This document shows positions 1 through 9,298 of a stretch of 64,000 nt of DNA, piece by piece. The translations under genes were made by a program, and so were the position numbers. Source of the DNA: Luteimonas suaedae. Its GTDB lineage: Bacteria > Pseudomonadota > Gammaproteobacteria > Xanthomonadales > Xanthomonadaceae. Positions within the stretch are counted from its first letter, which is position 1; each line of letters starts with the position of its first letter. The stretch covers positions 147,834-211,833 of the forward strand of contig NZ_VSSP01000007.1 in assembly GCF_008312895.1 (NCBI RefSeq), written 5' to 3'. The notes beneath the pieces were generated by a model. It ran no database searches. It saw nothing but the letters and a program-made list of their open reading frames with translations, and was not told the origin of the DNA.

Positions 1-611
1 AACGAGAACAGCAGGCGCTCGCCGCGCCCGTGCGCTTCCCAGTGCGCGCGCACCGAGTCCGCTACCGCCGCCACCCAGCCGGCATCGTCGTGGTAATCGG
101 GCACCACCTGGACGTCGACGCCCTCGACCGTGGCGGCGACGTCGGCCACCGAGGCGGTGGTGGTGGTCGAGTACTGCGGATACAGCGGCAGCACCAGCAC
201 CCGCCGCGCGCCGGCGTCGCGCAGCGCCCGCAGGCCCTTCGCCAGCGCCGGCTCGCCGTAGCGCATCGCGTGGGCCACGCGCAGTTCCGGCAGTTGCCGC
301 TGCACCGCCTGCGCCAGGCGTGCGGTGTGGACCGCCAGCGGCGAGCCGTCCGTCATCCAGACCTGGGCATACAGCTTCGCCACCCGTGGCGCGCGCAACG
401 GCAGGATCACGCCGTACAGGAGCGGCCACCACAGCCAAGGGGTCAGCGCCACCACCCGGCGGTCGGACAGGAACTCGGCGAGATAACGGCGCACGGCGGC
501 CGCCGTGGGGGCTGCCGGCGTGCCCAGGTTCACGAGTAGCAACGCCTGTTCCGGGCCGGTGGCTGGCGCTGCGTCGGCGCGGGAAGGATGAACGGAAGCG
601 GCCATCGGCAT
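1..611 (-). CDS. hemH: Ferrochelatase, N-terminal part (truncated by window edge)
   Basis: Ferrochelatase inserts Fe2+ into protoporphyrin IX in the last step of haem synthesis. Reading the minus strand from ATG 609-611, the protein has the family's N-terminal LLLVNLGTP motif at about residues 25-33, then a stretch with [13 protein letters not shown], and further on the PLYPQYS signature followed by a Thr-rich run, all typical of HemH. About 203 residues are present and the C-terminal third lies off the left edge. An in-frame ATG at 603-605 is an equally possible start. It is divergent from the SYLF gene at 752; a perfect inverted repeat lies between them. Confidence 0.93.
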   Translation of the reverse strand, partial: MPMAASVHPSRADAAPATGPEQALLLVNLGTPAAPTAAAVRRYLAEFLSDRRVVALTPWLWWPLLYGVILPLRAPRVAKLYAQVWMTDGSPLAVHTARLAQAVQRQLPELRVAHAMRYGEPALAKGLRALRDAGARRVLVLPLYPQYSTTTTASVADVAATVEGVDVQVVPDYHDDAGWVAAVADSVRAHWEAHGRGERLLFS

Positions 612-615
612 AGGA

Positions 616-640
616 TGACAGGCGCGAGCGGCGCCTGTCA
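616..640. promoter_or_regulatory. Perfect 10-bp inverted repeat between hemH and the SYLF gene
   Basis: TGACAGGCGC (616-625) and GCGCCTGTCA (631-640) are exact inverted copies separated by 5 bp, just upstream of the hemH start and inside the divergent intergenic region. This could be an operator or a transcript hairpin. No recognised regulator site matches it by eye. Confidence 0.35.
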
Positions 641-751
641 GTGCGGCGCCGGCTCACCGGCGATTCATTGCCCCGGCCCTAGCCTGAACTTTGCACCGCC
701 GCGCATGGTCCGTCTTCCATCGCCCGATCCTTCGACCTTCGGAGCTCCCAC

Positions 752-1636
752 ATGCCCCTGCCGTCCCGCCGTACGCCCGCCCCGCGCCTGATGCTGCTCG
801 CCACCCTGGCGGCGTTGGCGCTGACGGCCGCCGCCAACGCCTTTGCCGGCCCGCAGGAGGATGCGCGCGCGCGCAACGCGGTGCGCGTGCTGACGGAGAT
901 CCAGGCGATCCCGGAGAGCGCCATTCCCGACAAGCTGCTCGACGACGCCCGCGCGATCGTGATCGTGCCGGACACGATCAAGGCCGGCCTGGTGATCGGC
1001 GGGCGCCGTGGCCACGGCATGATGTCGGTCAAGAGCCCCGACGGCACCTGGTCGCAGCCGGTCTTCGTCACCCTGACCGGCGGCAGCATCGGTTTCCAGG
1101 CCGGGGTGCAGTCGGCGGACGTGGTGCTGGTGTTCCGCAACGACCGCAGCCTGGAATCGCTGGTCAACGGCAAGTTCACCCTCGGCGCCGACGCCGGCGT
1201 CGCCGCCGGCCCGCTCGGCCGCAATGCCTCCACCGCCACCGACGGCCAGCTGCAGGCAGAGATCTGGTCGTGGTCGCGCGCGCGCGGCCTGTTCGCCGGT
1301 GTCGCCCTCGACGGCGCGGTGCTGCGCATCGACGACGCGGCCAACCGGGACGTCTATGGCCAGGGCATTACCCCGCGGATGATCTTCGAGGGCCGCGTAC
1401 CGCAGCCGCCATCCAACGCCGTGGTCGATTTCCGCGACCGGCTCGAGGAGGCCACCGCCATCGCCCGCGCCAACCGCGGCACCGAAGGTGAGCCGGTGGC
1501 GCCGGGCCCGGTGGCCGCGCCCGCCGGCACCGAGGCGTTGCCGTTGCCGCCGCCGGCCGACGCGCCCATGCCGCAGCCGTTCGAGCCGGTGTCCGAGGGC
1601 GAAATCCACAGCGAGCCGCTCGACGATTCGCTGTAA
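752..1636 (+). CDS. SYLF (Ysc84/DUF500) domain lipid-binding protein, secreted
   Basis: A 294-residue protein with an N-terminal signal peptide (about residues 1-32, ending ANAFA). It is followed by a SYLF/Ysc84 domain, recognisable from the DDARAIVIVPD segment, the Gly-rich GLVIGGRRGHG turn, the GGSIGFQAG motif and the DVVLVF strand (about residues 65-130). Family members bind phosphoinositides or act as periplasmic/outer-membrane proteins of unknown role in bacteria. The last 65 residues are Pro/Ala/Glu-rich and probably disordered. It is a single gene divergent from hemH, followed by a short gap and tatA. The domain call is firm; the bacterial function is not known. Confidence 0.85.
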   Translation: MPLPSRRTPAPRLMLLATLAALALTAAANAFAGPQEDARARNAVRVLTEIQAIPESAIPDKLLDDARAIVIVPDTIKAGLVIGGRRGHGMMSVKSPDGTWSQPVFVTLTGGSIGFQAGVQSADVVLVFRNDRSLESLVNGKFTLGADAGVAAGPLGRNASTATDGQLQAEIWSWSRARGLFAGVALDGAVLRIDDAANRDVYGQGITPRMIFEGRVPQPPSNAVVDFRDRLEEATAIARANRGTEGEPVAPGPVAAPAGTEALPLPPPADAPMPQPFEPVSEGEIHSEPLDDSL

Positions 1637-1774
1637 CCGAACCTGTCCGGCGACGACGGTTCCGGGCGCGCCGTCGCAACCTTGCTGACGGCGTGCGCAT
1701 TCATCGCCAACGTGAGCGCATCCGGCAGCGCGGCTGCGGTATCCTGAGCCTCTTTCCCATTTTTCGGACACCCC

Positions 1775-2020
1775 ATGGGCAGTTTCAGCATCTGGCATTG
1801 GATCATCGTGCTGGTGGTCGTGCTGCTGGTCTTCGGCACCAAGCGCCTGCGCGGCGCCGGGCGCGATCTCGGCGAGGCGATCAAGGGCTTCAAGAAGGGC
1901 GTGAAGGACGCCGACGGCGACGACGACAAGCCGTCGGCGCAGCTGGAAGACAGCAACCGCAACCGTGACGATGCGGCCGCCCGCGACACGCAGCGGCACG
2001 ACGACAAGACCCCGCGCTGA
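1775..2020 (+). CDS. tatA: Twin-arginine translocase subunit TatA
   Basis: TatA oligomerises in the inner membrane to form the passage for folded proteins carrying twin-arginine signal peptides. This 81-residue product has the family layout: a short N-terminus, one transmembrane helix (about residues 5-20), the FG hinge (VFGTKRL), an amphipathic helix with [10 protein letters not shown], and a charged Asp/Arg-rich tail. It is the first gene of a tatA-tatB-tatC cluster with 24 nt before tatB. Confidence 0.97.
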   Translation: MGSFSIWHWIIVLVVVLLVFGTKRLRGAGRDLGEAIKGFKKGVKDADGDDDKPSAQLEDSNRNRDDAAARDTQRHDDKTPR

Positions 2021-2044
2021 CGCCGCGTCCCGCGGCGCCCGGCC

Positions 2045-2533
2045 ATGTTCGATATCGGCTTCAGCGAGATTTTCTTCATCGCGATCGTGGCGCTGGTCGT
2101 ACTCGGCCCGGAGCGCCTGCCGAAGGCTGCGCGCTTCGTCGGCCTGTGGGTGCGGCGCGGGCGCGCGCAGTGGTACTCGGTGAAGTCGGAGTTGGAAAAC
2201 GAACTGGCCGCCGAGGAACTCAAACGCAGCCTGCACGAGGCCGAGGGGGCGATGCGCGAGGTCGACAGCTCGATGCGCGGCGTCGGTGACGACGTGAAGC
2301 GCGAGGTCGACGCGGTGCGCGACTCGGTGCGCGAGACCGCGCGTGAGGTCGAGGCCGAGTTCGCCGATCGCGACGCGATCGACGCGGCCGATGCCGACGC
2401 CGACGCCGACGCCGACGAAACTCTCTTTTATGACGACGGCGGCCGGGTTGCCGGCGAGGACGACGAAGACCTCGACGCGCCGCGGGCGCGCCCCGATACC
2501 CCTGACGACGACGACGATGTCCAGCGACGCTGA
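2045..2533 (+). CDS. tatB: Twin-arginine translocase subunit TatB
   Basis: TatB forms the TatBC receptor complex for twin-arginine signal peptides. The 162-residue protein starts MFDIGFSE, has one transmembrane helix (about residues 5-21), the hallmark GPERLPKAAR hinge, and a long charged amphipathic/coiled helix. The C-terminal part is very acidic and contains an Ala-Asp dipeptide run encoded by GCCGAC hexamer repeats (about 2393-2416), a likely length-variable tract. Its 3' end overlaps the tatC start by 17 nt, implying translational coupling. Confidence 0.97.
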   Translation: MFDIGFSEIFFIAIVALVVLGPERLPKAARFVGLWVRRGRAQWYSVKSELENELAAEELKRSLHEAEGAMREVDSSMRGVGDDVKREVDAVRDSVRETAREVEAEFADRDAIDAADADADADADETLFYDDGGRVAGEDDEDLDAPRARPDTPDDDDDVQRR

Positions 2534-3293
2534 GAGCGCCACCGACAGCAGCCTGCTCGACCACCTGGTCGAACTGCGCTCGCGCCTGATGCGCGCGATC
2601 GCCGGCGTGGTGCTGGTGCTGCTGGGCCTGCTGCCGTTCGCCAACCGCCTCTACGGCCAACTGGCGCAGCCGCTGCTGGACAAGCTGCCGGAAGGCGCGC
2701 ACCTGATCGCGGTCGAGGTCGCCTCGCCGTTCTTCGCGCCGCTCAAGCTGGCGCTCTTCGTCGCCGTCATCACCACCATGCCGTGGCTGCTGTACCAGCT
2801 GTGGGCGTTCGTGGCGCCAGGCCTGTACCGGCGCGAGAAACGGTTGGCGATGCCGCTGCTGGTCTCGGCGGTGCTGCTGTTCTACATCGGCTGCGCGTTC
2901 GCGTTCTTCCTGGTGCTGCCGGCGGTGTTCGGCTTCCTCACCAGCGTCACGCCCGAGGGCGTGGCGATGATGACCGACATCCATGCCTACCTGAACTTCG
3001 TGCTGGTGATCTTCCTCGCCTTCGGCCTGAGCTTCGAGCTGCCGGTGGCGCTGGTGATCCTGTCGCTGCTGGGCTGGGTGACGCCGACGCAGCTGCGCGA
3101 GTGGCGCGGCTATGCGGTCGTCGGCATGTTCGTCCTGGCGGCGATCATCACCCCGCCGGACGTGATCTCGCAGCTGATGCTGGCGATCCCGATGTACCTG
3201 CTGTACGAGGCCGGCATCATCGCCGCGCGGCTGCTGGCGCCGAAGTCGCAGGGTGATCGCGACAGCGACGAAACCGACCGTCCGTTGCCGTGA
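2517..3293 (+). CDS. tatC: Twin-arginine translocase subunit TatC
   Basis: TatC is the six-helix core of the Tat translocase that recognises the twin-arginine motif. The 258-residue product has the conserved LLDHLVELRSRL N-terminal cytosolic segment, six hydrophobic helices, the first periplasmic loop with the VASPFFAPLKLALF region, the FVAPGLYRREKR loop, and the FGLSFELPV glutamate motif in helix 4. The open frame extends further upstream, but ATG 2517 gives the canonical N-terminus and lies inside the tatB 3' end. The stop overlaps the GTG start of the next gene. Confidence 0.97.
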   Translation: MSSDAESATDSSLLDHLVELRSRLMRAIAGVVLVLLGLLPFANRLYGQLAQPLLDKLPEGAHLIAVEVASPFFAPLKLALFVAVITTMPWLLYQLWAFVAPGLYRREKRLAMPLLVSAVLLFYIGCAFAFFLVLPAVFGFLTSVTPEGVAMMTDIHAYLNFVLVIFLAFGLSFELPVALVILSLLGWVTPTQLREWRGYAVVGMFVLAAIITPPDVISQLMLAIPMYLLYEAGIIAARLLAPKSQGDRDSDETDRPLP

Positions 3294-3985
3294 CCGTGCC
3301 GGCGGCGGCCGGTTTCTGGCAACGCTATGCGGCCTGGTCGCTGGATGCCGCACTGGTCGCGGTCCCGGTGTTGCTGTTCGGCTGGCCTCGTCTCGTTGCG
3401 GGCTCCGGGCAGATCGTGGCGTCGTTCGCGCTGCTCGCCGATGCCGCCGCCGCGGCGCTGGTGGCCGCACTGGCCGCGCCGGGCGCGTTACTGGGAGGCC
3501 TGCTGCAGGCCGCCGCGGACCCGCGCCTGCAGGCCGCGGCACTCGTGCTGAGCGATGCCATCGCCGCCACGCTGGCGCCGCCGCTGGCCGCGTTCGTCGT
3601 CCTCGGCCTGCTCTACCACGTCGCCTGCGAAGCCGCGCCCGGGCAGGCGACGGCCGGCAAACGCGCACTCCGCCTGCAGGTGGCGGACGAGAGCGGCGGC
3701 CGCGTGAGCGTGGCGCGTGCCCTGCTGCGCCATATCGCCGGCGCGTTGTCATGGCTGACGCTCAACCTCGGCCACGCCCTGGCCGCGCTGCCGCCGCAGC
3801 GGCAGGCGCTGCACGACCGCATCGCCGGCGCCCGGGTGGTGTGGACGGCCGGAACGGCGCGACTGCCACGGTGGGCGCGCATCTGGATCGCGGCACAGGC
3901 GCTCGCCGCCGCCGCGGCCACGCTGTGGTTGCTGGCGGCGATGCAGGGCGTGCTGCAGGCGGCCATGGAGCGCGCGCTGGCGTAG
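3290..3985 (+). CDS. RDD family membrane protein
   Basis: A 231-residue membrane protein starting at GTG 3290, which overlaps the tatC stop (GTGA), so it is probably translated with the tat operon. The RDD family is defined by an Arg and two Asp in the first helices; here the N-terminus reads FWQRYAAWSLDAAL. The conserved GKRALRLQVADESG segment (about residue 123) and the RHIAGALSWLTLNLGH region before the last helices also fit. Transport function is only proposed for the family. The stop codon TAG is the first TAG of a dyad repeat element (gTAGGAGCG), so the C-terminus has been set by that insertion. Confidence 0.85.
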   Translation: MTVPAAAGFWQRYAAWSLDAALVAVPVLLFGWPRLVAGSGQIVASFALLADAAAAALVAALAAPGALLGGLLQAAADPRLQAAALVLSDAIAATLAPPLAAFVVLGLLYHVACEAAPGQATAGKRALRLQVADESGGRVSVARALLRHIAGALSWLTLNLGHALAALPPQRQALHDRIAGARVVWTAGTARLPRWARIWIAAQALAAAAATLWLLAAMQGVLQAAMERALA

Positions 3986-4123
3986 GAGCGCGCCATGCGC
4001 GCGATACCGCGGGCATTTCGCCGCCCGCGAATTCCGGTGACCGGCGCGCCTGCCGGTCCGGAATCGCGGCATCCACCGGATCCTGCCGGCACCCGCGGTA
4101 TCGCGCGTATGACGCGCTCCTAC
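3982..4123. repeat. GTAGGAGCGCGCC dyad element, copy 1 (+)
   Basis: A 142 bp imperfect palindrome beginning GTAGGAGCGCGCCATGCGCG and ending with the inverse GCGCGCTCCTAC-type terminus, with nested internal dyads. It is one of seven near-complete copies in this window, in both orientations and always beside gene ends. It resembles the REP/BIME or MITE-like elements common in Xanthomonadaceae. Here it supplies the stop codon of the RDD gene. Confidence 0.85.
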
Positions 4124-4167
4124 GAACATGCAGGGCGCTGCAAGCCGCCCGTAAAGCGCGCGCTGGC

Positions 4168-4309
4168 GTAGGAGCGCGCCATGCGCGCGATGCCGCGGGC
4201 ATTGCGCCGCCCGCGAATTCCGGTGACCGGCGCGCCTGCCGGTCCAGCATCGCGGCATCCACCGGATCCTGCCGGCACCCGCGGTATCGCGCGTATGACG
4301 CGCTCCTAC
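4168..4309. repeat. GTAGGAGCGCGCC dyad element, copy 2 (+), in tandem with copy 1
   Basis: A second 142 bp copy in the same orientation as copy 1, offset by 186 bp. The 40 bp before it (4128-4167) repeat the last codons of the upstream RDD gene (ATGCAGGGCG, GCGCGCGCTGGCG), so gene tail plus element were duplicated together. Confidence 0.85.
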
Positions 4310-4328
4310 GCGGCGGCGGCAGGAGCGC

Positions 4329-5201
4329 TCAGACCTCGATGCCGGACGGCGGCGGCGCAGCGGCGGCGGTTCCGGTTCCGTCCACAGGCAACAGCTGTTT
4401 CCAGGCGCGGTAGGTGGCGCCCATCATCACCGGCAGCAGCACCGCCATCAGCAGCAGCTGCGACACGAACTGCATCGCCGTCGGTCCGGCGGCCACGCGG
4501 GCGATGATCGCGACCAGCTGCGCGCCGAGGCTGACCAGGAACGCGATGATGATCAGCAGCACGAAGAACACGAGCATCGCCGGGATGTTGCGCACGCAGG
4601 CGCGGAAGCTGCGCTTCATCGATGCGAACGCGCCGCGGTTCTCCAGCATGATCTGCGGCGTGGCGACGAAGGTGAAGAAGTAGGTCACCACGCCCAGCAC
4701 GAACACCGCCAACAGCCACAGCAGGAAGGCGCCCACCGGCAGTTCCTGGAACAGCGCGGGATCGGGATTGGCCTGGCTCTCGACCTGCTCGAGCACGGCG
4801 ATCGCTTCCTGCAGCTGCGCCGGCCCCACCATCACCACCAGCAACAACACGGCGAGGATTCCGAGCGCCACCTGCGGCAGCAGCAGCGCCACCAGGCGCA
4901 GTGCCTTGCCCTCGCGGAATCCCTGCAGCAAATGACCGGGCTGCGCCTGGCGCCCGCTCTCGACCTCGTGCACGGCATAGATGAAACCGCCCATCAGCAC
5001 CGGCCCGAGCAGCACCAGCAGCAACTGCAGGGCGAAGAACATGCCGAGATTGCTCTCCGCGAACAGCATCGGCACCGCGCTCAGCAGGCCGAAGATCGCC
5101 CCCAGCACGCCCAATCCCAGCGGCGAGCGCCGCAGCAGCGAGAAGCCCGCCAGCAACCATTCCGCGCCGCTACCAGCCGACGCCTTCCTTGCTTCCGTCA
5201 T
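4329..5201 (-). CDS. BPSS1780-type integral membrane protein
   Basis: A 290-residue polytopic inner-membrane protein with a short soluble N-terminus and five to six hydrophobic helices. The pattern matches the uncharacterised BPSS1780 family of proteobacterial membrane proteins: GAEWLLAGFSLLRRSP near the N-terminus, PVLMGGFIYAVHEVE after the second helix, and MKRSFRACVRNIP late in the chain. No enzymatic motif is visible. It converges with the RDD gene across two dyad elements and its start is 3-4 nt from the end of the amidotransferase gene, so the two minus-strand genes are probably co-transcribed. Confidence 0.75.
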   Translation of the reverse strand: MTEARKASAGSGAEWLLAGFSLLRRSPLGLGVLGAIFGLLSAVPMLFAESNLGMFFALQLLLVLLGPVLMGGFIYAVHEVESGRQAQPGHLLQGFREGKALRLVALLLPQVALGILAVLLLVVMVGPAQLQEAIAVLEQVESQANPDPALFQELPVGAFLLWLLAVFVLGVVTYFFTFVATPQIMLENRGAFASMKRSFRACVRNIPAMLVFFVLLIIIAFLVSLGAQLVAIIARVAAGPTAMQFVSQLLLMAVLLPVMMGATYRAWKQLLPVDGTGTAAAAPPPSGIEV

Positions 5202-5956
5202 CTGTCATGTCCCCGATCGGTCAGAGTCGCTGCCAGTGTACGCGTCCGCCGCGCGAAGCGCCGCAGCAGGCGGCGCGCCTGCGGCGCGGCTCGCACCGCC
5301 GCGGCCAGGCGCTCCGGATCGGCGCCATCGCGCCGCAGCAGCTCGGCACGGGCGCGGATGTAGCCGCGCATGTGCAGGGCGCTGAACTCGGGATGGAACT
5401 GCACGCCCCAGACGTGATCGCGCCAGCGGAACGCATGACAGGGATCGTGCCCGGCCGTCGCCAGCACCACCGCGTCCGGCGGCGCGCGCAGCACGCTCTG
5501 CAGGTGCGTGACCTGTGCGGCGAAGCGGGCCGGCAGCGCCGCGAACAGCGGGTCCTCGGGCGCGGCCGCGGTGCGCGCGACCTCCACCGTGCCCATCGTG
5601 CGCCCGCCGGGGCTGTCGCCGACGGTGCCGCCGAGCGCGTGCGCGATCAGCTGGTGCCCATAGCAGATGCCGAACAGCGGCAGCCCGGCGTGGGCGGCGT
5701 CGCGCAGCCAGGCGGCGGCACGCTCGCTCCAGTCCAGGCGCTCGGTGACCATCGCCGCCGATCCGCTGACGATGACGCCGGCGAAACCTGCGGGAGCCGG
5801 CAGCGCGTCCCCCGCTTCCACGTTCAGCGCCGTCGCCTCGTGGCGCCGCAGCCCGGCCGCCACCCGGATCCAGTGCGCGAAATCGCCGTGCCGGCGCAGG
5901 GGAGCCACGGGTTGGCCGGTATCGATGATCAGCAGGGGCGGGGCGGCGTGGGACAT
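5198..5956 (-). CDS. Class I glutamine amidotransferase-like protein
   Basis: A 252-residue protein with the class I amidotransferase fold. It carries the nucleophile elbow GICYGH (Cys at about residue 98), the VSGS oxyanion region, and the catalytic VQFHPEF His-Glu pair near residue 192. It matches stand-alone GMP-synthase-like amidotransferases, which hydrolyse glutamine or gamma-glutamyl compounds; no synthetase partner is adjacent, so the substrate is unknown. The start at 5956 (MSHAAPP) is preferred. The frame stays open to 6019, but that extension would translate a heptanucleotide repeat. The gene overlaps the downstream membrane protein start by 4 nt. Confidence 0.85.
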   Translation of the reverse strand: MSHAAPPLLIIDTGQPVAPLRRHGDFAHWIRVAAGLRRHEATALNVEAGDALPAPAGFAGVIVSGSAAMVTERLDWSERAAAWLRDAAHAGLPLFGICYGHQLIAHALGGTVGDSPGGRTMGTVEVARTAAAPEDPLFAALPARFAAQVTHLQSVLRAPPDAVVLATAGHDPCHAFRWRDHVWGVQFHPEFSALHMRGYIRARAELLRRDGADPERLAAAVRAAPQARRLLRRFARRTRTLAATLTDRGHDR

Positions 5957-5962
5957 GGGTGC

Positions 5963-6004
5963 AGGAGTGAGGAGTGAGGAGTGAGGAGTGAGGAGTGAGG
6001 AGTG
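5963..6004. repeat. Six perfect heptanucleotide repeats (AGGAGTG) at an amidotransferase 5' end
   Basis: Six exact, uninterrupted copies of AGGAGTG (42 bp) end 7 bp upstream of the chosen amidotransferase start. The unit length is not a multiple of three, so copy-number change would shift the frame of the upstream in-frame ATG at 6017-6019. Confidence 0.9.
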
Positions 6005-6027
6005 AGAAAGCATACGCACCTCGACCC

Positions 6028-6120
6028 GTCATCCCGGCGCAGGCCGGGATCCAGTGCCTTTAGCCCTTCGGAAGAGAGAACGGCAAGAGCAGCTGGATCC
6101 CGGCCTGCGCCGGGATAACG
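6028..6120. repeat. Paired inverted repeat, TCATCCCGGCGCAGGCCGGGATCCAG type
   Basis: A 27 bp arm (6028-6054) and its inverted copy (6093-6119) are separated by 38 bp. Each arm is itself palindromic (CCCGG-CGCAGG-CCGGG). It lies between the 5' side of the amidotransferase gene and the 3' end of the GspE/PulE gene, so it could act as a REP-type or terminator hairpin. Confidence 0.85.
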
Positions 6121-6273
6121 CCCCGAAAGTCCGTCTCTGTCGCGCCGTCGCGTGGAGGACGACGCCAAAACCGCCGTTGTCATTTCCCTGGCTCGACCTA
6201 CGGCGGCAGACCGCGCCATCTCCGAACGAATCCAGAATCCGAACCTGGATTTCCGGTTCCGATTGCATCTGCC

Positions 6274-8076
6274 TCACTCCCGCGGCGGCAGCACCGTGAG
6301 CACTTCCTCCACCGTGGTCACGCCCTGCGCGACCTTGGCGGCGCCGGCGGCGCGCAGGGTGCGCAGCCCGCCCTCCTGCGCGGCGGCGGCGAAGTCGGCC
6401 AGCTCCATGTCCGGGCGGATCCGCTTGCGCAGCGCCGGCGTGACCGGCATCAGCTCGTACAGGCCGACGCGGCCGAGATAGCCGGTGTTGCGGCATTCCA
6501 GGCAGCCGACCGCGCCCTGCGTCTCCCCGGCCGGCGGCCGCGCGTCGGTGCCGAGCAATGCCTGCCAGGCCTCCTCCGGCACGCTGCGCGGCTGCTTGCA
6601 GTGCGGGCACAGCGTGCGCACCAGGCGCTGCGCCAGCACGCCGTTGAGGGTCGAGGCGATCAGGTAGTGCGGCAGGCCGAGGTCGAGCAGGCGGGTTACC
6701 GCGGAAGGCGCGTCGTTGGTGTGCAGGGTCGACAGCACCAGGTGCCCGGTGAGCGAGGCCTGCACCGCCATCTGCGCGGTGTCGAGGTCGCGGATCTCGC
6801 CGATCATGATGATGTCCGGGTCCTGGCGCAGCAGGGTGCGCACGCCGGAGGCGAAGGTGAGATCGATCGCCGCGTGCACCTGGGTCTGGTTGAACTCCGG
6901 CGCCACCATCTCGATCGGGTCCTCGATGGTGCAGACGTTGAGGTCCGGGGTGGCCAGGCGCTTGAGCGCCGAGTACAGCGTAGTGGTCTTGCCCGATCCG
7001 GTCGGGCCGGTGACCAGCACGATGCCGTGCGGACGCTGCACCAGGTCGTTCCAGGCCGCGGCCTCGGCGGCGTCGAAGCCGAGCTGCTCGATCGGCTTGA
7101 ACGCGGTGTCCGGATCGAAGATGCGCATCACCGTCTTCTCACCGAAGGCGGTGGGCATGGTCGACAGGCGCATCTCGACCTCGCTGCCGCCCGGCGAGCG
7201 GGTCTTGATGCGGCCGTCCTGCGGCCGCCGGCGCTCGCCCAGGTCCATGCGCCCGAGTACCTTGATCCGGCTGATCGCCGCGTTCATCACCGGCGGCGGC
7301 ATTTCGAACACCTTGTGCAGCAGGCCGTCGATGCGGAAGCGCACCCGGCCGACGTCGCGGCGCGGCTCCAGGTGGATGTCGGAGGCGCGCTGCTGGTAGG
7401 CGTACTGCAGCAGCCAGTCGACGATGTGGACGATGTGGTGGTCGTCGGCGTTGACGTCGCCCGAACGCCCCAGCTCGACCAGCTGCTCGAAGCTCGGCGC
7501 CTCGCTGCCGCCCTCGCGCACGTCATGCGCGCCGCGGATCGAGCGGGTGACGCCGAAGAACTCCATGGTGTAGCGATGCAGGTCGAGCGGGCTGGTGACC
7601 ACCACGTCGATCCGGCGCCGCAGCAGCCGCTGCAGGTCCGGCAGCCAGTCCAGCGCCAGCGGCTCGCTGGTGGCGATCAGCGCGTGCTCGCCGGTCACCT
7701 CGAGCGGCAGGATGCGATGGCGGCGGGCGTAGGCGTGCGAGATCAGCTCGGTGACGCCGGCGACGTCGAGCCGGGTCGGGTCGATGCGCCGGTACGGGTG
7801 ACCGCTGACTTCCGCCAGCCACTCCGTCAGCTGTTCCAGGCCGAGATCGGTGCCCGCCACGCGCGCCGAGGGCAGCTTGAGGTTGGCCAGCAGCACCAGC
7901 GGATGCACCGCGTCGAGGCCGCGCCCGTGGCGGCCGGAAACCCGCGCGCGCTCCGCCTGCTGCGCATCGACCAGGCCGTCGGCGACCAGTGCGTCAAGTA
8001 TCGATTCCAGCGCCAGCCGCCCCGGCGGCAGCCGGGAGGCGGGGCGATCGGCAGGCGAATGGCGCAGGTCGTTCAA
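6274..8076 (-). CDS. GspE/PulE/PilB-family secretion ATPase
   Basis: A 600-residue type II/IV secretion ATPase. Residues about 20-180 form the N-terminal GspE/MshE-type domains. The ATPase core follows with Walker [11 protein letters not shown] (357-366), the Asp box, Walker B with IGEIRD (about 425-430), the His box [12 protein letters not shown], and a zinc-binding tetracysteine (C490, C493, C525, C528) typical of GspE and PilB. It would energise pseudopilus or pilus assembly at the inner membrane. No other secretion genes are adjacent, so it is an orphan here and the system it serves cannot be read from context. It is divergent from glyQ. Confidence 0.9.
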   Translation of the reverse strand: MNDLRHSPADRPASRLPPGRLALESILDALVADGLVDAQQAERARVSGRHGRGLDAVHPLVLLANLKLPSARVAGTDLGLEQLTEWLAEVSGHPYRRIDPTRLDVAGVTELISHAYARRHRILPLEVTGEHALIATSEPLALDWLPDLQRLLRRRIDVVVTSPLDLHRYTMEFFGVTRSIRGAHDVREGGSEAPSFEQLVELGRSGDVNADDHHIVHIVDWLLQYAYQQRASDIHLEPRRDVGRVRFRIDGLLHKVFEMPPPVMNAAISRIKVLGRMDLGERRRPQDGRIKTRSPGGSEVEMRLSTMPTAFGEKTVMRIFDPDTAFKPIEQLGFDAAEAAAWNDLVQRPHGIVLVTGPTGSGKTTTLYSALKRLATPDLNVCTIEDPIEMVAPEFNQTQVHAAIDLTFASGVRTLLRQDPDIIMIGEIRDLDTAQMAVQASLTGHLVLSTLHTNDAPSAVTRLLDLGLPHYLIASTLNGVLAQRLVRTLCPHCKQPRSVPEEAWQALLGTDARPPAGETQGAVGCLECRNTGYLGRVGLYELMPVTPALRKRIRPDMELADFAAAAQEGGLRTLRAAGAAKVAQGVTTVEEVLTVLPPRE

Positions 8077-8141
8077 GGCGTGCTCGCTGTCGCGGAGATG
8101 GCCGGACCGGTGCGGGCGCCGGGCGGCGCGGGGGTGGCCGC

Positions 8142-8147
8142 TATACT
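8142..8147 (+). promoter_or_regulatory. Candidate -10 box for glyQ
   Basis: TATACT, 33 bp upstream of the glyQ ATG, is a good match to a sigma-70 -10 element in otherwise very GC-rich sequence. No convincing -35 box is seen at 17 bp spacing, so the call rests on the -10 hexamer alone. Confidence 0.35.
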
Positions 8148-8180
8148 AGCGCGCCCGCGTTTCGAGCCCGACGCCTGCCT

Positions 8181-9085
<905 letters not shown>

Positions 9086-9089
<4 letters not shown>

Positions 9090-9298
9090 GCGCGGTTGGC
9101 GGCGATTTCGCACCGTACGGGCTGGTCGCATTCCTGTTCGGCGTGTTCTGCGCGTATTGGGCCCAGGAAACCGGACGCAGCGCCTGGCTTTGGTTTTTCC
9201 TCGGCCTGCTGCTGCCACCGATCGCGGGCATCGCGCTGCTGTCCAAGAACGCGGTCCGGCTCGAACGCTTCGCTCAAACGCGGAAGGACAAGGCATGA
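9086..9298 (+). CDS. Small two-helix membrane protein between glyQ and glyS
   Basis: A 70-residue ORF beginning at ATG 9086 (ATGA overlap with the glyQ stop) and ending at 9298, overlapping the glyS ATG at 9295. It has two hydrophobic segments: [18 protein letters not shown] (about residues 12-29) and the [18 protein letters not shown] region (about 37-54). A basic tail ([13 protein letters not shown]) follows. Both junctions are 4-nt ATGA overlaps, which strongly supports translation. The function is unknown. No family is recognised with confidence. Confidence 0.75.

Noticed and set aside
2393..2416. GCCGAC hexamer run as a CRISPR-like or minisatellite locus
   Set aside because: It is an in-frame Ala-Asp tract inside tatB, too short and without spacers.
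665..2644. 659-residue minus-strand ORF
   Set aside because: It is antisense to the SYLF gene and tatAB, has no domain and shows the Arg/His/Gly-rich composition of high-GC shadow frames.
3982..4309. Two dyads as an insertion sequence or CRISPR
   Set aside because: No transposase ORF, no unique spacers of constant length, and no target-site duplication was visible.
5198..5956. Annotation as GMP synthase (guaA)
   Set aside because: Only the amidotransferase domain is present; the synthetase domain is missing.
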